Below, piece after piece: positions 12,001 through 24,000 of a DNA stretch of 64,000 nt. The stretch spans positions 16,974,524 to 17,038,523 of the forward strand of contig NC_084472.1 in NCBI RefSeq assembly GCF_027409185.1. Direction: 5' to 3'. Both the position numbers and the translations under genes were made by a program. This DNA is from Cynocephalus volans (Eukaryota > Chordata > Mammalia > Dermoptera > Cynocephalidae). The stretch's first letter is position 1, and each line of letters opens with the position of its first letter. Below the pieces are notes generated by a model. That model searched no databases. It was not told where the DNA came from and saw nothing but the letters and a program-made list of their open reading frames with translations.

Positions 12001-15000
12001 CACACCCGCTTGGAGTTTGATGATTTGCTAGAGTGGCTCCCAGAGCTCAGCAAAATGTTTTACTTATGTTTACCCATTTATCACAAGGGATACGACTCAG
12101 GAACAGCCAGATGAAGAGACGCAAAGGGCATGGTGTGGCGAGGGGCGTGGGGAGGGGCGTGGGGAGGGGCGTGGAGCGTTCTTTCCCTCCCAGGGCTCTT
12201 CACCCTCCGGGAAGCTCCACGTCTTCACCAGCCTGAAGTTCTCTGAACCAGTCCTTTTGGACTTTTGTGGGGGTTTTGTTACATAGTCAGGGTTGACTAA
12301 ATCACTGGCCATTGGCCATCAATTCGACCTTCAGCCCCTCTCCCCTCCCCAGAGGTCCAGGCATGGAGGGAAAATTTCCAACCCAGTGATCATGGCTTGG
12401 CCTTTCTGGTGACCAGCCCTATGCTGAAGCTACCTAGGGGCCCTCATTAGGGTTCTTTCACTAGCATACAAAAGACACTCTTATCACTCAGGAGAGTCCA
12501 AGGGTTTTAGGAGCTGTGTGCCAGGAAATGAGGCTGGGGGATGGGGCAGAGACCAAATATATATTTCTTATTATGTCACACAGGCTTTATATTCCTGGCT
12601 TTCTGGGAGAGGTGGAATATTTTGTTAGCCATTCCAAATCATTTTGGATCCAAGTCCTCTTTCTGAAAGTGCTTATATACAAGCAAAAGTAAAGCCGCTC
12701 ACATTGTGGACACCGGGATTCTGTGGCTTAGCGAGTCCCACCTTGGGTTCTGGAAGATGGATTTGATTCCCAGACAGGGCCAGCCATGTAACATTGTACA
12801 AGCCGCTTGACCATGCTGATCCTGATTCCTTACTGTGGAAAGGGGAGATAATACCCTCTATCTCGTGGCATGGTTTTGAGGATCCAGATAAATGCTGTGA
12901 GTTACTGTAGCACAGCAGGCACATGGCAGGCAATCAGCACGTGGGTGAGTTAATGCTCTTTCCCGTCATATTGCACGAGAGCTGAGGGAGAGACTAGGGA
13001 GAGAGGCTGACTTCTGCTTGTTCGTCTTACAGCCATTAGATCTATGGGTACCACAGCATATCTTTGAAGTGAGGGATGTTAATGCCATATTCCCCTTCCA
13101 GGAATGGCGTGACAGTTAAAGGAAATGGTTCCCATAGAGATGAACGTAGAAAGTCAGCCTACAGGTAGAGTTATGCTCTGTTGGCCAAGCTGTTTCTGCT
13201 CTTAATTTCAACAACATATGGTGTTCCTCTGGTTTGTGCTACGATTACAGCATTTACAAAACCCAGATCAGAAACGACTGAGGTCCTCATCAGACCCAGG
13301 GGAGCTTTCCAGTGTGTAATGGTGGGTGTGCTCCTCTCCCCACAGCTCTGCGAGGAAGCGCTGAAGGATGGCTGGACCAGGTGAGTTACCCGGCTGATAA
13401 TGCACTTGGGTTTCCCAGATAACTGCACAACACCAGGGACTCAGTCAGTGGCGAGCGGCCAAGATTCAAAAGGCACCAGCAAGGCCAGAAGCAGGCTGGC
13501 ACATAGGCTGAAGAGAAGCTTAAACCTTGGCTAGGCTCTTTCTGTAAAGACAAGATGTGAGTCCCAATTAGAACTTTAAAACATCAGAGTTGATTTTGAT
13601 CATTGATTTCAAGCCCCAATGTAGGATGGACATTCATTCTTAATGATCTGAAGGAAGTGTTGATTCACATGTTCTTCACCTGAACATCTCCAGAGGCAGC
13701 CAGCTTCACTTTGAAAGCATTTTTCTATTGCTTGAGGGTGCTAAATGTTAGAAAGGTATTTAATGTCATGAATGCTTTGCTTCCATATAATGTCCAGCCA
13801 CCGGTCCCGGTTCTTTTGCATGGAGTTGAGAGCCAGGCTCCTCCTCTTCCATTTGAGTGACAGCCCTTTCCACCCCCCAGGCCACCTCCTTTCCAGACTG
13901 ACCATCTGCACCTCTCCCCTCTGTCTCTCGTGTGCTGTTGTGGACCCCATGGCATGGAAGCAGAATCAAATCTTGCCTTTTTCCCTCCTCCCCTGCAAGT
14001 ATCTGGTGTGTGATCGTGGGCCAATTGCTCAACCTCTCTGAGTGAAATGGACATAATGTTAACTTACAGTTCTCCTCAAAATTGCCTTATCTGACAAGGA
14101 CCGGCACGGGGTGCGATTCAGAGCAGATGTTCAGTGAGTGCTGGTTTCCTGCCCTCCCTCCACATACCCAGGAGAGGCTGCAGAGAAGACTATGGAGAGC
14201 TTTCATGGGCCTCCTAGCACAGGAAGCCTGGCATCTGGAGGCCGTGGCCTGCCACCCTCTCTCGAGCACCATTGTCATGCCCTTGAAGCTCCCACCTGGT
14301 ATAGCCATGTCTTCTTTAGTGGGTTTTGTGCTGAGCACCAGGAGATAGCAGCAGTAGGTGCCTGAGTGTGTTCGGCGCTGTGCGAGCCAGGGCTCTTTTT
14401 GTAGGCAGAGGTTGGACACTTCGGGAAGTAGAGGGAGGACCTCAGCAGTCCCAGGCTCTGGAGCGGCGGCCGTGTCACTGAGTACGCAGCTGCAGAGGCT
14501 GCTAAGCGAAGCAGTGGATGCCAGCCCAGTGCAGTGGTGTCCCCTCCTCTATGTGGCAGTGTCCACACTCAGGCCATCGACACTGTCCTGGCTACTGAAA
14601 AAGCCGCTTTGGTAGAGTCACAGGGAATGGATGTAGAGGCCCACGTCTCAAGAGAATAGCTGACGTCAAAACAGACCAAAGAGATCTCCCTGCAGATGGC
14701 CAGGTGTGGTGTGAGCAGACCACTCCACAGAGGCTCAAGCCACTCCGCTGCACCTCCTCACTGACCAAGTCACTTTCCCTCTCTTAGCCTCGGCCCTGCA
14801 CACGGGGCACAGACCATCCCTGTGGTTTCCTCTCACCGAGTTCACACGAAGCCCTCCGTGTAGGGCCGTGCAAACATAGGTACTTTGTAAACCGTGCTCC
14901 CCGTTTGGGCTACAGCGTGGCTCCCGTGGCATCCTCCGTCAGCCGCGCCCATCTTCCATTCTGACTGTGACTTTTTCCTTCTTGGTTCCTTGTCATGGCA

Positions 15001-18000
15001 CAGCAAGAACTCAGTCGATTGTATTAAAGCTCTAACATCTCTCTCCAGTTCTTTAACTGCAGGTAATTGACAGTCATTGCCCAGGCACTGAGCAAAGAAA
15101 TTAAGTTTACAGGGTTATTGTCAAGTGACTTGTCTGAAGACTGGGAATGAGCAAGAGGTTGCTAGAAATGTGGTCTGTGAATTGACAGAGACAGTCACTT
15201 CTGCAGAAAATCCCAGTGGCTTTGATGTAAACTACCAAACCAAATGTATGTTGTAGGTTTAAAGTAAAGGTTGGTGCAGATCTCCAGGACGATGTGCGCA
15301 GGTGCCGGCTCATCAGAGACGTGATTGGACCAGAGAAAACTTTGGTAAGTAGCCTGTGACCCCGCCGAGAAACAGCAGCCTGCAGCAAGCCTTTGTGCAG
15401 AGCCAAAGACCAACTCACGTCCAGCAAGGATTAGAGAACACTGAGATTTTAAAACTTCCTCTCAGACAAAGTACAGCCCTATAGTCCTGCAGTAGGGGAA
15501 CTCCAAAACACAACAGCGAGGGGACTGATAGCTTTAAATTCTCTTTTTCTCTTTTTCCAGGGACCACTGGGCAAGAAAGTTTTAAATTTTTTAATTCTGC
15601 AGAACAGTTAGGGATTGTTCCTTCTTGCTAACGTTGATTGCACCTGAGCAAACAGGTCTCCCATTGGCACCCTGGTGTGTCAATCATTTAATCTCCCCAT
15701 GGAGCTCATTTCCCCATTTGAGGAAATGTCAGGACTTTGGCTACAATAAACGTAAGGACCACTCATTCCTGACGTTGTATTTTTATAAAACAGTTCCTAT
15801 TATGTGTAAAACATTTTCATGAAAGAAAGTCACAATAAGATGATTTTGTGAAGTTTCAGAGGCTTGTTTCATAAATTAAAACAGAAGTTTGGAGTCCCTG
15901 ACCTGGGATCAGAAGTCCCATTATTTATCCATGAATCAATGCTGCTTTTGCTTATGAGATCATCCTCATCCAAATAATTGATAGAATTTTATTCTGAGTG
16001 TCCTGTGCTGTAGTTCTCATAGCGCATGTGAAGTTCTCACCACTTATTACAGCGTGTGGGGATGCCCATTTCTGAGTCTGTCTTCTCCAAGCAGGGTAGG
16101 GCTGGGGATGGAGGGCATGGAGGGCCCTCTCTTAAGCTCGGCACATGCAGCATCCGGCTTCCAGGTGAGAGAGCAGTGCACAGAGAACCAGGCCTTGGAA
16201 GGAGAGGCCTGGACTTGAACTCAAAAACTGACTTGACTTAGTGTTCTTGAGCAAGTTACTTAACTTCTCCACATGTCAATTTTCTTCTTTGTAAAATGGG
16301 TTAATATGAAGTGTCGCATGGGTTTATTATAATGTGAAATGGTACGAAATCCACTGAGTGCCTACTGGAGCAAATGCTTCATTAATGGTAGAGTTTGGGT
16401 TATTTATTATTTATTGTCAGACACATAGTGGGCAATAGTGACTAGTGAACAAACTTAGTGTTGACTGTACACAATGATTCAGAATGTAGTAAAAAAAAAA
16501 AAAAAAAAAAACAGTTCCTAAAAACAGAACTAACACTACAAGACACGTGTTTGGGTGGCATCTAGATGGAGATTGGGCCAGAACCTCAGGGCCAGCAAGC
16601 GTGTCCCATGGCCTGCCCAGGGCCCTTCCAGACATCACAGTGGCTCTGTGAACAATTTGCTTCTCCATAAGACAATGTCTGGAGCCAAAGTTCCAGTCTC
16701 AGTGGCTGCTTTTTGGCTCCTTCCGTCAGGGCTGCGTGTTGGGCCCCAGCAGAGGAAATGTCAGGGGAGTCTGCTCAGCAGCTGGTGGCACAGAGTGACA
16801 GCCTTTCCTCCCTGGGAGCCACAGCCTGCATCGAGGTTAGCACGGGCAGACATAGCTGTGAAGGGCCTCTCCATCCTTGCAGATGATGGATGCCAACCAG
16901 CGCTGGGACGTGCCTGAGGCAGTGGAGTGGGTGTCACAGCTGGCCGAGTTCAAGCCATTGTGGATCGAGGAGCCAACCTCCCCTGATGACATTCTGGGGC
17001 ACGCTGCTATTTCCAAGGTAGATAAACTGCTGCTCCTGCAGCCGCTGTGGCCATTTATTTTTTCCTTTCATTTTTTAGGGTGGGGTGAGAGATCCTAAGA
17101 TTCTTTTGCTTGTCCCTTTTACTTTTCCTGATAAAGTAGCTGAAGTAATTGTAACATGTGGTAAGTATGGAAGTTACAGACCTGACATCATTTTATCCAC
17201 TTCAGCATATTCACTGCCCTTATTTATTTTAGAGAAAGGAAGTTGCTGAAGGTCGAAAGGCAGCCAGCAATCTGAAGAGTAGTAGACATGATTCCCATCC
17301 TTTATAAATATAGAAATGTCACTGATATTTAAATCCTTTATTCCCTCTGAATGAAACAAAAGGTGTAGATTCCTCTGGGGGACTCAAAACGAAAGGGGAG
17401 CTCTGCTAAGGTCAAGGTCGGGCCTCCTCAGCAGAAGCTGCCTGTCTGTTCCCCAAGAGCCCTGGAGACCAACCCGCCCTAGCTGGGGTCTGGCCTCCCT
17501 CCCTTCCACGCTGAGAAAGAACCTGATATGTCAGAACTTCTGAGAAACGTCCCATCTCCCAGGTTTACGGCACTGATCTACAATGCCGGAGAACACCACC
17601 TGGTTAATTTATATAGAGAACTACTAGATTTCTGTATCCTCTGGCCAGAGCAAGCTCCATCTTGAGCGAAGAGCTGCTGGCTGAATGAGGAGTCGGGGCA
17701 GGGGCTGGTGTGGGACTTCACTGTGTGATGGCATCAGACCACCACGGCTCTCCGCGTCCATCCAGGCTCAGGTGTGCCTGCTTCTGGCACCAGCGGTGTC
17801 GGGGCTCAGCCTCCACCTGCCCCCGGACAGGGCCCAGCCTCTGATGCCCTTCGGTGTTTTCACATGGCAACCCTTTCCCTAACCATGCCATTGGGTCGCT
17901 ACATTCCTTTGGCTGATGGCCACGTCCTGCTGCCTAGGAACATTTTCTCCTGAGGTGACTTTGCATAGCTATACTCTGCCTCACTATGTGTTGATCTTAA

Positions 18001-21000
18001 AAATGTAAGTGACCGAGGAGTCTTCGTTACATAAACTCAGGTGCTGCTGGGGAGTGGAGCCGGGCTTAGACCCGTTCTTCTCCAGCCTCTCAGTCAAGCA
18101 GCACCTGATCTGCCCTATGGGGGACACTCTCCCAAAGCCTGTGTTTCAGGAACCCCTCCTCTCCAGAAAGAAGGGGCTGAGAAGCAAGGAAGGCTGTGGC
18201 TGGGACAGCGGGACAGGGCCTCAGGGAGGGGCGGCAGCAGCTTGCTTTGCTTGGGCAGAAGCCACACCCTCCAGGGACAGCTGGGACAGCAGGCGGTCCA
18301 GGCGGGGGCTGTGGGTAGGATCTTCACTCCTCCCGGGGCTTGTGGGGGTCGCTGCACCCTCTTGAGTGCCCACCGCCCACTCGGGCCTGGCCTCCGCCCT
18401 GCAGAGCCTCCTCACCTCTCTGGGCTTCAGCCCCCGAGGCTTTGCTTACCCGGGTGGCCTGGCCTCAGCAGGCATCTAGGTGGGGCTGCCGTTGGAGCTC
18501 TGTCCCCAAGGAGTGCAGCACAGAACGGGCCCCTGCAGGTTCCCCAGCGCGCAAGTGATATGGGGACGGCGGGGACAGAGGTGATGTGGCTGCCTGCCAG
18601 GTAGAAGGCACTGAGGGGAATACGGGAGGCGAGGAAGGGGCAGGAAGAAAGCGAGGCAGGGACGCGAGCTGGCAGGCTTTGCAGTCATCAGGGGGATAAA
18701 GGGGGTGGCGGCTGGGAGGGAGCAAGTGCAGGAGACACTGACAGGTAGGAAGGGAATGTGGTACCTAGTCAGTGCCAGAAACACCTGTGCTTTAAGGTGG
18801 TAGAATGGGTGTCACATGGCCTTTCCTCCTCCCTGCTTCCCTTTCTCCCTCTCTCTTTTGACAGGAAGAACCAAGGGCACTTAAATTAGAAATTTGAGGA
18901 AACAAAAAGTGTTAGCATGAGAAGGTGCTTTAGACACCCAGAGCTCAATCTGAGACCTTCTGCAGATGAGGAAGCCAGGGCTTCAGGTGGCACATATGTG
19001 ACTTGCCCAAGACCACCCATCCTGTGAGAGGCAGGACACGTACGGGAATCAGGGACGCTTGGCTCCTAAATTAAGGGATTTTTCTACTGAGAAGTTGGCT
19101 TAATCTAATGATTCAGATGCGTCCTCCAGCTCTGGAATCAGCCTAGAGTTCAAACCCCGGCTTTCTAGCTCTGTGACCCGGGAGCAGTCCTAGCTATGCA
19201 CGTCTGTTTTCTCGTCTGTAGAATGGGAAGATTGATGGCTCATCTCCCAGTGGGTTGTGACCAGGAATCATTTAAGTCAGTGTTTTGCACAGTGCCCGAC
19301 AGGTAGTAAGAGCTCAGAAAGAGTTAGCTGTTGGTGTCATTAATATTATTATCCCAAACAACGGGAAGGAACACCAGGGAGAAACCAAAGATGCCTGAGG
19401 AGAGGAACTGGATTCACAGCCCTGTGGAGGCTACGGGGGTGGGGGAAGAGCCCGGGTGACAGGTGAGTGGGTAGCTTTCAGGGGCCCACTGAGAGGCCAG
19501 AGAGAGCAGCAGTGCTGTGACCAGGTGAGGATTCCAGCACCTCACCAGGTGAGTTCTCCTGGTGAGCAATGGTCTCAGCCTAACCTGCAAAGCAGGATCT
19601 AAGGCCACCCACTGAGCTGGAAGGGAGAGCATTTGGGGATTGACAGAAACAAGGGAGAGATCTAGAATAACCACTGAAGGGAGACCACAAGGAGGGAATA
19701 CAGGGATGACCCACAAGAAGGAGTCAGCCGAGGTTGGACTCCATGGGTCCACAAGGAGCCACTGCTGAGCAGCCAGGGCCCCCAGTTCCACAGCAGTGCA
19801 CGGGCCCGGAGAGGAGGGGCACAGAGCAGAGCTTGCTCTAGGCCACAGAAGGAAATCTGCAGAGCCGGCGCCAGGAAGGGAGCCGGGGCGTCTGAGCAGG
19901 GCCTGCCTTTCCCTGTGCAGACACCCAGCCCTCCCACATCCACACACGTTCCCCTTGACATCCTCTGCCAGTCTTGAAGCTTTGCAGGGCTCAACAGTAG
20001 GGACGTTTCTTTCTTCAGCTATAAAAGTTTTTAAACATTAGGAGTTGCTGTTCAACACTTAGGAAAATAATAACAGGCTGCCTTTTCTTTGTAGGCACTG
20101 GCCCCGTTAGGAATTGGAGTTGCCACAGGAGAACAGGTGAGTGATGTCTCTTTGGGGCCAGCACACACTGACCACCGACTGAGGACACAGTCCTATGTTA
20201 GGCCCTATCACCTGTTGTATTTAGAGTTGGGAAATTTCCATCTTAGAAATTGGGTCATTTTATAACACTTCATTAGAGTCTGGAGTCAGATAGAGTCAAA
20301 AGTTTGGCTTTTTCTACAATTCATATGACTAAGGTCGTTTATCTTTTTCAAAGTGTCTAATCAACATTGACAGAGCAGCAATTTAAAGTTGCTATTGCAA
20401 GGGTATAAAATGGTTTCAAGGAAGCCAGCTTGTAGATGGAATAAACTTGATCATGTTCACGTTTTGTGCTTATAAACTAATACAAGTGCCTGCCAAATCC
20501 TGCTGCAGCCAGCCCACTGTGGAGCATTATGAGGAACAGATTCTCAGTTTTCCCAGCAAAAGGAGCAATGCCGCTCTGCATGGTTTTATTTTGTCATCCA
20601 GGCCACCTGCTCATTGCTGTCACTGTCTTTCATCCTGATTCTCTTCTTCATCTCCCACTTGCCAGTCGGTGTGACAGTTATTCCTTAATAAATGGCAAGC
20701 CAGCATGAGGCTTACCTGACTCGCACTGCTCCGTGAGCAGATTCCTGAAGACTAAGCCCACGGTCCCCGCCTGCACGATCAGGGCTGGCCTCATGCTAAG
20801 CGAGAACAAGAAGCACAGCCCCGGCTTTCTGAAGGCCGCTGAGGAGTGGTGTGGAATTGCCGCAAGTCCGGGTTTAGCGATCCTGAAGGCCAAAACTGAC
20901 TCTTCTGTTGGTGTTATTTTTAATTCTATTTCCAGTGCCACAATAGAGTGATATTTAAGCAACTCCTCCAGGCGAATGCCCTGCAGTTTCTCCAGATTGA

Positions 21001-24000
21001 CAGCTGCAGACTGGGAAGTATCAATGAGAACCTGTCAGTATTGCTGATGGCCAAAAAGTTTGGAAGTAAGGGGGCCAAGACCAGTCCTCCCCCACCCCCA
21101 TCGGACACCTGTGGTTCCCTCCAGGGTCTTTGCAATTCATACAAGTCTGTAGTTTGACATTTTGATTTTTATCTAACTCATTTAGCCATAATTGGGGAAT
21201 CTTTGATTTTTACCCTGGAATATCATCCCTAATTAATGAATGATTTAATCACCTGCAGGTAATAAGGAAAACCACAGAGCTCTTTTTCATCCCTTCCCCT
21301 CTCTGCCCTACTCTTGGATTTAATAGAATTCTGTCTTCCTTTTAGTTCCTGTCTGCCCCCACGCTGGTGGTGTTGGCCTCTGTGAACTGGTGCAGCACTT
21401 GATTATATTTGACTACATATCAGTCTCTGCAAGCCTTGAAAACAGGTCAGTAATGTGGCATCAGCAAATACTTTCCATTTCACTAGTGTTCCCCAATCCA
21501 AGCCAGATCTTTTAAAATTCTGCTTTCGTGACCAGAGATGCCGAGAAGCCTGTCCACTGGCACAGCCAGTGGGTTTTGCTTCCACTTCTGCACATGGAGC
21601 AATAACCACCAGACACCCACCGGTGAATAGTCATTTTCTTTCCAGAAGGGTGGTGTTGGGTTTAAGGCAATAGCTACGTCAATTGTCTGGTTGGGGTTAT
21701 TGTTGAACTCCTGCTGACATAGCCAGTTGTACAGCTAGGCAATTCATAACTAAAGCCAAAATGTTTCATTGTTTTAGTTACATTAACTTTTCCATGTGTA
21801 TTGTCAGGACTAGGGGTTAGGGCCCACAGACCCTTCAAACCTATCGTACAGACTGGGTCACAGACCCCTCACATAGCCTAGCTGGGTCACCAGACCCCTC
21901 ACGCACAGGCCCATGCTCTAGGTAATTGGGAAAGAGCCTGGGAGCCATTGGCAGATGACACAAGTTCAGTTCTCAGTTTCCTTGGCAGTGGTGGTAGCAT
22001 CCCAGGGGCGGGGGGCATTGTGGATCAGAGCCACTCGTCCTTTGTACTTAAGTCCATAACCCAGGACACCTGGGTGCACATGGCAATTACATTAGACAGT
22101 AACCAAGGAACACCTGGGTGCACATGCATATTTACATCAAATGCTCAGCAAGATTCTGAACACCTGAGGGGCCCTGACCATTTTCCTATATTTTCCCTAC
22201 AGATGGCCCTTGGTAGTGATTCACTTTGTTTTTTAAGTACATTGGGCAGTGAGGTTTGCGACCAGAACCCCTCCCTCAGCCAACCTGTTCCCGACTTTCT
22301 TAAGCCCCGTGTAGGGAAAATACAGGACATGGTCAGTGCCCCTCAGATGTTCAGAATCTTGCTGAGCATTGATATAAGTATGCACGTGCCCTCAGGCATT
22401 CCTTGGCTATTGTCTGTGGGTGTGCCGGGCACCTACGTGATCCTGGGTTGTCTGACTCGCACCCACGTGTCCTGGGTTATGGACTTAAGCATAAAGAATG
22501 AGTGGCTCTAGTTCACAAGGCTCCCCGCCCCTGGGGTGGGGCCCACAGGAAGGCTGCTACTGCTGCTGGAGGCTGATGTTGCACGCTGTTGCTGCCAGGG
22601 CCCCTGGGACCCTCTGGGAGGCCACCACCACCACCGCTGCTGCTGCTGCTGCTGAGGACTGAGCTTATGTCGACTGCCAACAGCTCCTGGGATCTTTCCC
22701 AACTACCTAGCTTGTGGACCTGCATGTGAGGGTGACGTGGCCAAGCACATGAGGGGTCAGGTGATCCAGCCTGGCATGTGAGGGGTCTGTGACCCAGTCT
22801 GTACAGGGTTTGAAGCGTTATGGGCCCTAGCCCTAGCAATACAATTGGCTATGTCGGCAGGATTCCAACAGTTGCCTAACCATACACCCCGCTTTCGTCA
22901 TATGTCTCTTCTCTGCTTCTGTCCAATCTCCTTTCCTGACACTGGAGTCTTCCACAATCTGGCTGCATCTTCATTTAGTTTCATCTTCTCAACATGCTCC
23001 AGGTGAGCTTTAAGTTAGGACAGTCTCCTAGTCACCTACACACACATGGCATTGCTTCTTATACTGTTCTTGTCTCCTGGAATTAGAGGTATCACAGAAA
23101 GGTCACGAAGTATAGGAGAGCACTTCAAAAAGTTCACAGGGACTGGCCGGTTAGTTCAGTTGTTTACAGCGTGGTGTTATAACACCAAGGTCAAGGGTTC
23201 AGATCCTTGTACCAGCCAGCTGCCAAGAGGGGGTAAAAATTCATGGAAAGACTCATATTATCTTTTCATCACATTTTTCCACGAACTTCTTGAAGTACTC
23301 TTGTATAGCGAAAGCATAAAAACATGCATGGAAAAGCCAAACACCAAACTCAAGACTGAGAGAGAGAAACAGAGAGAGAGAGATGGGACCCGTCAGGGCA
23401 CACAGGGCTGTCAGTTGTCATTGTAATGGTTTCTGTCTTCAGCCGGGTAGTAAGTAGACAGGTGCTGCCTTCTAACACGCTGAGGCTATTTTCTACTATT
23501 AAAAACAAGAACATTAGATGGGGAAAGAAGAAAACCTGGGCCTCCTTGGTTAAAGTTGCCACTAGTTATCTGATCTCACACAAGTCTGAACCTCAGTTTA
23601 TTCATCTGGAAAATGAAGGTTGGGACTAGGTCATTTTTCTTTTCCCTTCCAACTAATATTCTGGATCTGTAGTGAAGAAAGTTAACATTCCTCAGTTCTG
23701 CTTTTGCCCTCCCTCATGCGATTCCTGCCTTTGGGACAAAGGGAGTGGTTCTGATCAACCTCGAAGGGTCCTTGGAGTCTTGAGGGATGAGGAGGGTCAC
23801 CCCCTGCACCTCAGCACACCATGTCCCTGGACACCCACTGAGGGGCACTAGTGTCTCTTGCGGGCTTCCCTGCTTGGGAATGGCCCTGTGCAGGGAAAGC
23901 CGCCACCAGACGTTGTCTCCACGTGCCGCCACACCTCCGCGCTTTGCTTTGCAATCCTGTGTGGAGTGCCCGTTCCTCTTTCAAGGCCCGACTGCCCTCT

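Larger units (their letters stand above)
11677..13345 (+). other. ENOSF1: ENOSF1 intron 8
   Basis: Holds the 12-bp minisatellite and a MIR relic. The rest is unassigned. Confidence 0.6.
13381..16882 (+). other. ENOSF1: ENOSF1 introns 9 and 10 (around exon 10)
   Basis: Outside exon 10 (15257-15344) only the MIR relic at 16140 and an A-run at 16491-16511 stand out. Confidence 0.6.

Noticed and set aside
12138..12175. CRISPR-like array
   Set aside because: Direct 12-mers without spacers in a mammalian intron; a minisatellite.
18041..18604. Plus-strand open frame of 187 codons in intron 11
   Set aside because: GC-rich intron, no recognised family, overlapped by other accidental frames.
22553..22660. 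CTG/CCA-rich tract as a coding polyglutamine or disease-type repeat
   Set aside because: It is short, impure and lies within the LTR-like repeat, with no gene frame.
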